The notes beneath the pieces were generated by a model. It did not search any database. It worked only from the letters and a program-made list of their open reading frames with translations, and was not told the origin of the DNA. A DNA stretch of 64,000 bases from Apis mellifera (Eukaryota; Arthropoda; Insecta; Hymenoptera; Apidae): NCBI RefSeq assembly GCF_003254395.2, contig NC_037638.1:14033086-14097085 (forward strand), read 5' to 3'. Shown here piece by piece: positions 39,455 to 51,400 of the stretch. A program made the translations under genes and the position numbers. Numbering within the stretch: position 1 is the first letter of the stretch; each line of letters opens with the position of its first letter.

Positions 39455-42400
39455 TCAAAAGAAAAAAGATATAATTAACCAACATATTCGCAATAAGCCA
39501 TATGCAAGAATTAATTTTAACACCTGATGACTCCAGTATAATCTGTAAAATAAACATTCAATATGGACTATTATGAATTATCAGAATTAAAAAAAAAATT
39601 AAACTAGTTATTAATTAGACTTACCTTTGCCATTTAATACGAGCTTGTGGAAGAGTGTCTAAAGAATCTTTTATGAGATAAATACGAAGTCCTCGCACAT
39701 ATGTTCGAAAATAATGATCCCAATCAACTTGAGTAATATCACAAGCAAAATTTTCGCGATCTTCCTCTGATAATTTATTTATTAACACTTTAACATTATC
39801 ATTTGCAAATTTCCATTCTTTGACAGTAAAATAATTGATTACACTCATAAATTTATGTATCTTTTTATAAACTTTTAACATCCTTTCAAAAGATAAAATT
39901 AAAAAAAGAAGATAAAAAAATAAAAAAAGATGAAATAAAAGAAAAAAATAATTTATTACCTAGGTTGTTTTCCTAAACAGATCATGACTGTGTCAATTAA
40001 AAGTGCTGGCAATAAATGTAATAAGTAGACATAGATCAAATGAATAATCTTGTATTTGTTATTTCGAAAGCTATAATACCACATAGCTCTACTGGTGGGA
40101 AATTCAAGTCCATATTTTTCAGATAAAACTTTCAATTCATCATATGTTATAGGATTATCTTTTGAAACATAATTATAAACAGGTATATCGTTTTTTTCTT
40201 TTTTACTAATTGTAGATCTGTAAATGTAAATAAAGATTTAAATAAATAAATCACACAAAAGAAAAAAAATAAGGGAAAAATGTTATGAAGATTGAAATCA
40301 AATATCAGATAGAAAAATTTAAATTTCGCATCTCACTTCCGACGATCTGCTACATCCCAAGCGGAAACTATTAAAGCATTTACTGCTAAATCTCCAGGAA
40401 CGACGTTGGCTTGTATAGATCCATCACAATGAATCGATCGTAAAATACCGGTACCAGCTCCAGCTGCAACACCCGTTGGTCCATATAGATTATCAATCCA
40501 TCCTTGTACTGGTTCTCGATATGTTGATATTACTGAAAATTCAATAAATTTTAATCAATTTTATTTATTTTATTTATATTCAATATTTTATTTATATTTG
40601 ACCGACATTCTTCTTTTTCTTTTTCTGTATTTTGTATAATAGATATGTTGCTATACTTTGTTAATAGATACATTTTTATATCAATTTTTTTCTCTTTTTT
40701 TAATCTTATATTTTATTTCTATTTAAAATAAGCACAGTATGAGTCAAAAAGTATACTCATTATTATGTACAAAATATTTTATTTATAAGATACTTTTAGA
40801 AGTATCACTCTATATAAGTTATTCATCTCTATAAGTTTAATTCTAAAAGCCAAAATAATTGATATAAAATAGTAATAAAAATTCATTAATTTTAAGTTAT
40901 AAACAATTAAAGTTTACCTTTAAGATAAAGCTAAACAGAGAGAATGAAACTGTTCTGTTTTTATTACTATTGTATTCTGTTTTCATCTTATTTCATCTAA
41001 TATAAATTTAATTGTTTATAATTCAAAATAAATAAATCTTAACCCACACTTTTATATATTAACTTTTATATTTATTTCTCTAAAATTGTTTCTTTAAAGA
41101 TATTCCATGAATATATTTATATGTTATACATGCACAAAATATCTAAATATAATAAATTTCATCTAAATATGAATATTTAAATATTTACTGAAGAAAAAAA
41201 TCTATAAATTTTTTAAGATTTTTTAAAAAATTATTTAAATTTATAAAGAAATATTATTGTACAGTATTAATAGTTTTTCTACAGATTGATTCTGCATGTG
41301 TTTATAGCATATACTCTTCATCCATAAAAATATTTGTATAAAATTATAATTGTATAAAATTATGTATTCTTTGAAATTATTAAACTCTTATTTGAAATTT
41401 ATTCTTTTGTATTATCTATTCTATCAATTTGAATATATATTTGATTACATCGATTTAAATAAGACATATATATCCTGTATAGAAACAGAGTATAAGAAAC
41501 AGAAAGTTAAGAAATTTATGAAACAATTTCATTTGAAACAAATTAAAAAGACAAATTAAAAAGATTGGAATGATTAAAAAATGATCATTTAAAATCACGG
41601 ATGATATCAAACATTATATTTGTAAATTACTAACCAATGGCAGGTCGAAATATTCCAATAGGCAATTCGCCGGCCTCTTTCACAATAACACTTTCTGCTA
41701 TTGCTTTTGTGAAAGTATACGTATTTGGCCATGCACCTAATAATCTGTAGCAAGAATTATTATAATATGAATAAGTATTATTATAACATGAATGAAAAAA
41801 AATGAACAAATTGAATATATTTTTGATTATTTCGAATCTAATTATTGTAATTGTTTAAAAAAATTCTTACTTCGGAGTAATATCTTCAACCAACTTATCA
41901 TCCATGTAATCAATGATTGTTACTAATTTGTTTGCATCCATTGGTGCTTCATATATTTTTTCTTCGATAAGATCGTGCGGGCAATTGGCATATGCAGTCG
42001 ACACATGAACAAATGACTGAAAATTTATTGTTAAATTTGTTTTATAATATAATTATAATTATAATAATAATTATAATTAATAATTAATAGATTATACACA
42101 TAGATATTTATTTGTATACATATGTATATTTGATGACTTACCTTTAAATATGATATTTCCTTGCAAAGATCTATCATTTCTTTGGGACTACGAACATTAA
42201 TAGGTACAGCGAGTTTCATTTTCTCATCAAATCTGACCGTAGCCGCAACGTGAAAAACGATAGAAACTTCTCGCGTTATCATTTGTCTGTCCGCGGAAGA
42301 CAAACCGAGACCAGGTTGAACACAATCTCCGGCTATCGCAACTATTTGATACCGAAATTTTGGATGTTTTTCTTTTAATTTATTGAATAGCTAAGCAAAA

Positions 42401-43223
42401 AATTGATCATTAATAATAGTTTTTATATATATGATCGATTTTTATAATTTTAAATTATGAGTTTATTAGTTTATTTACATATAGATATATTATATTATAC
42501 ATATGATCATTATAAATATATGTATGTATATAAATATATGTAGTATGTATGCATGGATATCTATGAAAGAATTAACTAAAAAAAATGAAAAAAATTGCAA
42601 AGTTAGAAGAAATATTAGAAAAATAATGTGATATATATATAATTAATAAATATAATTAATAAAGAAGAAAAAGAAGAGATCATAATCAATTTATCGAAGG
42701 AAAGCGAATGTCATAATCAATATGTAGTATCGGAAAGAAAAAATAGTATTTGGAAAAATATTCAGTCGAAGAATTTAATAAAAAGATAAAAAAATTTAAA
42801 CAAGCTGTATAAAAATGTAAAAAGATGGAGGTGATATAAAATAGAAAATGCAGAAAAATAAAAAAAAAAGAAATAGAAAAAAAGAATAATAGAAATTCTT
42901 ACCGGATCATCAAAAAGTTCTTCGATACGTTGATGCATATCTTTACCTTTCTTCGGACGTACTAACATATAGATAAATGAAATTCCAGGACATTCTCGGA
43001 GAAGCTTTTCTATCAAAATTTTGCCCATAAATCCGGTACCACCAGTAACGAAAATGCTTTGTCCATTATAAAAGTTTTGAATAGGACTGAGTGAAGATTT
43101 TTCCAAAATCAAATCACAACGATCACTTTCAGTCAAACGTTCCATTGGACTATCGTTTATTTTACAACTCTTATCTGATACTATTGCTTCTTGACCACAC
43201 GGTTCTACCAAAACTTCCACCAT
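39455..43223 (-). CDS. Fatty acyl-CoA reductase (alcohol-forming)
   Basis: Minus-strand exons 43223-42903, 42390-42142, 42016-41871, 41744-41635, 40532-40337, 40217-39960, 39882-39625 and 39542-39455 give 541 residues, all GT-AG and in frame. FARs reduce fatty acyl-CoA to fatty alcohol with NADPH, feeding cuticular, wax, ether-lipid or pheromone pathways. Seen: a 50-residue N-terminal extension, the Rossmann motif VTGGTGFMGK (about 59-68), LVRPKKGKDMHQR, VSTAYANC, the catalytic YTFTK (Tyr about 248, Lys about 252), IFRPAIV, the FAR_C domain from about residue 370 (YELK-like and DWDHYFRTYVRGLR region near 475), and a C-terminal hydrophobic segment suggesting a peroxisomal or ER membrane anchor. 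Insects carry many FARs, so substrate chain length cannot be given. Foldback copy H sits in intron 4. Confidence 0.95.
40838..41118. repeat. Foldback dispersed element, copy H
   Basis: In FAR intron 4. Left region has AATTTTAAGTTATAAACAAT; right region has TTTAATTGTTTATAATTC, then TCTCTAAAATTGTTTC and AAGATATTCCATGAATATAT. The left terminus (around TTAATTCTAAAAGCC) is weak. Confidence 0.6.
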
Positions 43224-43520
43224 CGCGTTCGTCGCGTGACGTTTCGAAGTAAATGATCAAACAACTAAAAAAAACAAATCAGAAAAAAAAAGAAAATTAA
43301 TATATGGGATATTACACGTCGACTATAAGATGCTAATCTGAAATCTACTATTCGTTCCACACCGCAGTTCGAACTCTCGCGGTTGCTAGTGCGAGAGAAA
43401 CCGCATATATCGTCATGGAGTGAAAGTTGATCATGAACTTGGTGGCAGCGTCTTTTACTATGTTCCAAATCCAAATTGAAAGTCATACTGCCAATCAGCA
43501 GTTTGTTCTTATCATTTCAC
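43224..43520 (-). promoter_or_regulatory. FAR 5' leader with upstream frame and hairpin
   Basis: A GC-richer block directly upstream of the FAR start. A strong acceptor (long T run then TTAG, minus strand) ends at 43265, so the start exon is probably spliced to an upstream leader. A minus-strand ATG frame at 43486-43265 encodes 73 residues, ends before the FAR ATG and resembles nothing recognised; it could be an upstream ORF. A 7-bp perfect stem, CTCTCGC at 43374-43380 and GCGAGAG at 43391-43397, lies within it. Confidence 0.4.
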
Positions 43521-44179
43521 TATAAAAGATCGTTCCAAATTCGATTCTACTTATGATTCTAATGTAATATAATATATTATACATTATATATATTTCATTA
43601 TTTTATAATTTATATATTATAAATTTTTAAGATAGTCTTTAAAAACGCTATTATGCAAAATTAATTATATTAGAAATATTTTCTTTGTTTATTTAGATGG
43701 TTAATATATTTCTTTTTATTTCCTCGATAAATGTTAAAATAATTAATTTCAGAAATATTAAAAAACTGTATAAAATTCTGTAATTATTATCTATTGAAAT
43801 AGATCACAAAATTCATTCATTTTCTGGAAATTCTGTTTTAGCATTTAGAAGTTTTTGGCATATATCTACATATATACATTTATTGATCAATTTTTGACAT
43901 TTGATTACTATGCCCTCTTTTTTATAAAGATGGAAATCAAATAATATAAAAATGAAAATGTTATTTTGGGAGAAGAAGATACTATTATACTTGATTCTAA
44001 ATTTTTTCATAAAATTAGAATTTTAAATTTTGATTATAATTAACCATAATTTATAATAATTTATTATATAATAATTTATGAAATATTATGTATTTTTGTT
44101 TCATTTTTAAAGTCAATGAAGATATTTCGCAATCATGGAAAAAACTATATTCAAAAAAATACTGCTCGATAATGATTCG

Positions 44180-44182
<3 letters not shown>

Positions 44183-44212
<30 letters not shown>
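44183..44212. repeat. (AT)n microsatellite
   Basis: Uninterrupted TA run of 30 bases upstream of FAR. Confidence 0.9.
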
Positions 44213-44218
<6 letters not shown>

Positions 44219-45199
44219 TATATTAATATGCATATATTATATAATGTACTAATGAATGTTGTGTAAGTAAACTTTAGAAGATTATTAAATATTCTGTTTG
44301 ATATGAAGAATTTCAAAGCTCAAAATTTTATTGCTATGAAAAGTTAAATTAATCTGTGTCACAATTTTATCGAATTCCTATATGATCATCTCATAATCAA
44401 CCGTTATGTTGAATCGTCACAATAAGTATCCTACTTATCAAATTTGTTCGTAAGTTTTCGATGCGTATATCTATATATATATTTCAACAAATAATGTACA
44501 AATACATTTAAACGATTCCTTCCTGCTGAGCTCGACACGAATTTTAACTGGCAGTAAACTTACGGTGAATGTTTGACGAAGAAAGTCATGATTGAAATAT
44601 AACTCCGATATAAATTAAAGTTCAAACCGATTTAGGAAAATAACTTCATTGATATACCATGTACATCTTATATAGAATTTCATCCTTCTGCTTCAATGAC
44701 AATTATGATTTTCCATTCCTTTTTGTTTAATATTATTTTTACATGATTATACAAAATGAAGACTATATTACTTATATTTTAAAATCATTAAAAAAAAAAA
44801 ATTGAATTAAATGTTGACTTAATTGTTTTGAATTTATTCTTTCATATTTTGTTTTATATATGTTTTATATGAAACATTTCTATCATTAAACATCGATTTG
44901 TATCGATTATAGATTATTAATTAAATATTGTGTCTGTATTAATAAAACAAATTTTATAACTACTGATTTGAATATATTATTCAATTCTATATATTTGATA
45001 TTATAATGAAGTCAGGGATTAAGAATTAGTAAATTTATATGATAAATTATCGCACAATTTCACTGACCTTATCCGTAATATTTCGCAAAATCCACACTTT
45101 CAAAATATTAAGAAGACAGCACCAAGAAATTAAAAAAATAAGAAAGCAAAAAACGAACAATCAAACGATCGAATGAAGAGAAGAACAAACAAACACTAG

Positions 45200-45540
45200 A
45201 TATACCTTGAAAACTTTCTCCTCACGTGAACCTACCGATTTTTCTCTTATACCACCTCGAGTATTTTGCAAGCGATATACCTCAGAATTGTCACTCTTGG
45301 CATCGTCAGTCTTGCTTTTCTTTTCTTCTCCTTCTACTCTGTTTCATCAATTGCCCCTTCTCTTTATCCTTTAACTCTCCTTCCCCTTCCTTAATCGTTC
45401 AATCACACCCGGCCTCAGTCAACTACCTCTTTTCTCTTATGCTATTTTACCTTTCATTTCTCTTTGATATTTTTTTGTTCTTTTCATTTTATTTGAGCTA
45501 CTTTTGCATTTCAATTCAGATTTTTTAATCCCTTGATGTC
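45200..45540. promoter_or_regulatory. Pyrimidine-rich, GC-elevated island upstream of FAR
   Basis: Plus strand is strongly C+T biased (CTCCTTCCCCTTCCTT-like words), with E-box CACGTG near 45223. A 100-residue frame across it is Leu/Phe/Ser-rich simply because of the composition. Candidate distal promoter or alternative FAR first exon on the minus strand; unproven. Confidence 0.3.
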
Positions 45541-48403
45541 ATATGAATAAGCGAAATTTCATTTATGATCATTTTGTTATAAAAAGAATCTTTTGAAAAT
45601 AAGAGAAATTTCTCCTAAAAAATCTTATTAAAATAAAGAAAAGAAGCTTATATATACCTAAACTAAGTGATTTCAAAATTATTATATAATATATTAGTAT
45701 TTTATTACTAAATCGTAAGTCGATATTTTTTTCATTTATCATAAAAATTAATTTTTTTTATTTGTTCAAACTATTTATTTTAATTTTTATATTTTTATAT
45801 GCAATTTTTTATACAATTTTTATTTTATATAAAAGTATACTTTTTTTACACAAAAATTAATTGCTATTATTTTATATAAAAATATCAAATTTCGAGCTTT
45901 TAAAAATCTTACTTTTTCTAATATATATGTAAAACTTATTTATTTTAATTATATATAGTAATTTTTGTTACTTATAGAAAATTCTTTTATTTTATGTAAT
46001 ATTTTGTAAACATATTTTTTTTAAAAGATATTTTATGATAAATATTGATTAAGAAAGTATAATTTTATTAGTATATATCTATTAACATATATATGAAATA
46101 TTATAATAATCCTCTTAAAATAATATTAACATACAAACAAATTTTCAAATTGATATTAATAATTAATATATTGTTATGGAAATTTGTATTTTAGAGTAAA
46201 AGTTTTTTTGCAATAATTTTTCTTAATATTTATTTATTTATCGAAAGAAATAAATTTCTATTTTTTTCATTTTAATTCAAATTCATTGTTATTAAAAAGA
46301 CTTTTTAATTATTTTATTATATTGTCTTAAAACTAAATCGAATGATAAGAATAATATTAATAATTAATATTTCAAAATTTTTAAAAAATAGAAATACACA
46401 ACATAAAAAAAATTTTTAAAGCTGTAATATAAATAATAGGAAAGATTAATCAGTTGTTCTATTTGTTGCATTTTAACTCATGAAATTTATCAAATTTATT
46501 CAAAAATATCAGAAATGTAACTTGTTGATATTATAAATAATTGTTTAACAAAAAATCAAAATGAAAATATTAATTGAAACATTATACACTTATTATTGAA
46601 AAATTGAAATTAAAAAATAAAAAGAAATAGGAGAAAAAAGGGAGAGAAAGCATTAGGGAGACAAAAGACTTAAATATATATAAAGAAGATTATCTGAAAT
46701 ATTCATTTCAGCATTTGAATATGAGAATTCGTATATCTTCATATGTTTCAAAATAATTTAGTAATAATTATTAAATTCACAAATTATTTATCTTAATCTT
46801 AAGAAACATTTATTGATGAACAATAATTTCCGCGAATATCGCAAAATTTATATATATATAACGTATCTTAACAAATAAATAATAAATATCTTGTTATATA
46901 AATTTATTATAATATCATAAATCTTTTTTTGAATATATTGAACACATATCTTTCATTATACATATAATTTATTATAATATATTTTTTTATCTAACGTTTA
47001 AAATAAAAAGAGACGATTAAAAATGAATCGCGCCATTATTCGCTTACGCGTACGCTTTTTCTGGTATGTGACGTACTCTGTGACAATCTGCTTATTCAGC
47101 TGAAGAAAGAATAATAACCTCCTACTAGAAATATTGCTTCGTAATATTAATAATTAATCATTAATAATTACACAGATTACTATATATATTTGTATATTGT
47201 ATATTATGCATAAATGTATAATATATAATAATATATTTTTCTATAAGAATGCAAAATAAAAATCCGAATAAAATATATGTATGTTTAGGAAAAATTGAAA
47301 TAATTCATATAATAAATGAGAAAAATTCGTTTGAAAATAGTTAATGGAAAGAAAGATCCAACGACGAATCAAGATCCAATACGAATCATGATATTGTGCG
47401 TTTGAAAAGAACTATATTTCGTAATAGATAAACAAATTAACATGTTTAAATTAACGTGATGCAAACTAACATGTTCTGCAAGCATATAATTGACATTCGT
47501 CATGCAAATTCGAATGTAGCTGTGAAAAAACACTGCTTTTTGTCACGATTATCAGGCTATTCTTGTGGAATTATGTGTATTTGCATACGAAGATGGAAAC
47601 GTTATATGAGCATACTAGAAGCTACTTTTTTAATCAGATACGTCAATATAATTTGCATATTTATGATACATTTTATATTTTATATTTGCAAAATATATAA
47701 TATTATTAACACATAATAAATGTCACAGATTCATGCAATTTTTCTTAATTAATAATGTATAAAAACGAAAAATTATAAATATTAATTGCTACAATATTTA
47801 ATATCTTTTTAAAAATTATACATATATTGGACGGAACATGGGGCACTGGCATTAAAACGATTTTTCATAGAAGACATTTGCAAGGTCACTTAAAGCAAGG
47901 CACACAAACGTTATGTAAGATTATTCTTATAAGCTTAAGATTTTAGGTATGTGCGTTTCTCATAATTTATATATTTATGTATGACGGACATATATATAGA
48001 AAGGAAAGAAAGAAAGAGATGGAGCATGCTCGCATGTAGATGTATATATGATATATACACGATTGCACATGTATATATTTTCAAAGAAATAACACCAAAA
48101 GAGATGGTAAAAAAGAATGGAAGAAGAATGTGTCTGTATTTGCGTGTATGTACACGGAACAAACAAAACGTCAGCATGAAATTGATATTTGCTGAATATA
48201 GATAATCGTAAAAATGTGCGTAAAAATAAAAAAAAAAATAAAAAATAAAAAAAGAGAAGAAAAAAAAAGTTTAATATTTATCAAAAATGAAAAGTCTAGA
48301 AATTTAACAGATTCATCTCTAATTATAAACATTAAGCATCGAAAAATGATTTTCATTTTTTTTCGTTAGGCACGTATAATTATTAATGAAATCATTGACG
48401 TTA

Positions 48404-51400
48404 TCACGCTAATATGTAACGTGCTGATGATAGATAATAGTCATCTTCAATAGTATTTATCTGTCGTTCCACGAATGGCAAACTTCCGTTTAGAGAGTAA
48501 GAATATTCCGAATTCCAATCACGATGAAAAATATTTTCTAATTGTTGCCTAAGATTGTCCAAAGTTTGATCGCCGATTGTCTCAAATACTGTACCAATAC
48601 CTAATGCATCAATAATAAATTTCATATATTTTAATTTTGATTAAGTATAATAAAATAGAATAAGAGAAAAGAAAAAAGAAAAAAAATAATTGCCTGCAGT
48701 GTTTATGAAATAATCGCCAGACCAATTGCTTGTACCTATATATGCAGTTGCATCAGTTACCATATACTTATTATGATTTACTCTTGAAAATGGTATTTTA
48801 TCAAAATCAGAATTAGTAGGAACTACAAATCTTCTCTGAAAAATAAAATCAATGTAAATGCAATATCATATAGAACATATGAATATAATTGTATTATAAA
48901 AATATACGAAATGTAAACATATGCAAAAACTGACCACTTCGATTTTCACACCTGTGTAATTATCTGTCAATTCCACAAGAGATTTTAAAAAAGGAAATTC
49001 TAATTTACTTGAATATTTCCATGATGATATTAACAAACGTATATGTATTTTACGTTCGATGGCTGCAGTTCTCAATGCATCGTCTATTATCGGCCAATAC
49101 CTGTATTATATGGATAAAGATATAGATAAAAAATCAAATGTTAAATTTACAATATATAATAATATAGAAAAATAATATAAAAATATTTATGTGCAAAATT
49201 AAAGAAACATTTTCGTGAAAAAATTGTTGATATTTAAACTATTATAACTTTATAAACAGAAATCGTACAATAATTTTAAATCTATATGAATTAAATTTTT
49301 TTAAAAATTAAATTCATTTTTTGTTACAAATAAAGTACAAAATCTTGAAGTTTTTTTTCTAAAATTTTACAAAGTGTTTACAGAGTTCAAAAATTTTTTT
49401 TGTGATTTGTTTAAATATTAGTTTGTACAAAAAAATCTTTCCTTTATAACGAATTCTGAAAACTCTATTTATTTTTTTGATTGTTTTATCGTATTTTAAA
49501 TGAAAAGATTGCTAATATTAAATATAATTACTTAAACAAGTATTTGAACTAAACACATAATTAAGTTTAATAATTTATATCTTTGTTAGTTACGAATTCA
49601 AACTTGTTTCTTTTGATAGATTTGTAATATATATATATATTATACAATATATTACAAAATATATATATTGTTTATATAACTTATTTAATTAATTTAATTA
49701 TTTAACTAAGTTATTTATACATATTATTAATACATTAGATTCCATTTAATTTTTAATATTATTTTATCATATTAAATCAAATAATATATGCATATACAAA
49801 TACATATATTTATAAAAAATAAATATTCTATCAAAAAAAAAAAAACAAATTTGAGTTAAAAAATAATTTATAAAAAGAGATTATTAAAATTAAATTTACG
49901 TATAAGAGTTTAAATATTTTTATATATAAATATATATCACAAAAAAATTATACGAGCTATAGATATATATGTTTTGTATATATAGAAACGAATATTATTT
50001 TTAATTTGAAATTCTTCAATCACTAATATAATGATATTTCAATGTATATGAATATTTAAAAATAATATTTATAAAAAAAGAATAATATTTATATAATCAT
50101 TTCTGATTTTGCTCTCAAATTTAGTTTTAGTTTAAAATAATTTTAAATAGACTTGTATGATTGTTGTATGATTATTTTTTATATAAAGTTATAATAATTG
50201 ATATATATATAATATAATAAAATATATATACTATATTTATAGTAAAATATAGTACTATAATATATGTACTAAAATATGTACATATATTTATATATTTTAT
50301 ATTTATATTTTATATTTTAAATTATATATTTATAATTATATATTATAAATTATAAATTATATATTATATTATAATTATATATTTATTCATGAATACATAT
50401 AAATATAAAACATTAAGGATTACACATATATACTAAATACTTACATTAAATACATGTACAATATACAAGATACATTTGATCATATAAACTTTTCTTTAAC
50501 ATATTTTGAGTTATTCCAATGCCGTAATTCACTTTTTATTTAAAACATGATAGAAGAACAAAAATAATTTATTTAATATCACAACAAAAATTTTTTTAAT
50601 TGTAGTCATTTAAATTTATAAAATTTCAAAAGAAAAAAATAAATCTCAATTTTCATATTCTGTAATAAAAAGAGATTTTTGAAAAAATTAAATTTAAAAA
50701 TAGAAAATAGAAATAGAAATTTTCATCTTTTAAAATGATTTTAGATTGACTGCTATATGATTATTTTTTATAAAATTATAATAGTTTAAATACCAGCAAT
50801 TTTTCAATGAAAATTTAATTCCTTTAATTTTGTAATTATACTATATATAAAATATTATACAAGCATACATTCAATTCTATGTATTCATATTTATTAATAT
50901 AAATAAAATATTAATAAAAAAATAAATTAACAACTATATCAATAATTATTATTGATAAATACGTACTTTATTTTAGGTGTGTATATAGTTAATGGAAAAT
51001 AATCCATTACAGAAATATAAATAAATTTCTCTGCTCTTTCAATACAATAAAGAATAGCATCCACATCATTGGTTCTATCTTTGGGCGAAAATGGTGGAGG
51101 TGAACTCTAAAATATATGATATTGTATTTATATAATAAAAATATTACTTTTTTCTTTTATAAAATTAGATTTCATACTGAATTATATTTCATTATGAATA
51201 TTATTTTCATAGAAATATCACACTTACAGCAACAAATGCTTTATACTTATTGTTCATATAAGTAAAGTTTATTGGATTTTTTAAGTTAATCTTTGTATTA
51301 AAAGTGTCTGGCCAAACAGATGGTATTTTACCATTTTCACCTATTGTCCAATAAATCTATAATATATTGTAAAAATTTTAGTTTTAATTTTAAAATATTG

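Larger units (their letters stand above)
43521..48403. other. Spacer between FAR start and PLD3-like stop
   Basis: Mostly AT-rich with a TA run at 44183-44212. Stands out: a pyrimidine-rich block at 45200-45540, a GC-richer patch at 47025-47105, and patches at 47340-47640 and 47820-48180, the last probably the PLD3-like 3' UTR. Frames at 45226-45528, 47456-47716 and 47935-48205 (several overlapping on both strands) have no family features and are not called. Confidence 0.45.

Noticed and set aside
571..41118. Impression that all foldback copies lie in one orientation
   Set aside because: Inner arms of copies B and D are arranged opposite to those of E and H; the near-palindromic structure makes orientation ambiguous.
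45226..45528. 100-codon Leu/Phe/Ser-rich frame
   Set aside because: A direct consequence of the pyrimidine-rich tract; no second line of evidence.
47935..48205. Several overlapping frames on both strands
   Set aside because: Mutually exclusive, no family resemblance; more likely 3' UTR of the PLD3-like gene.
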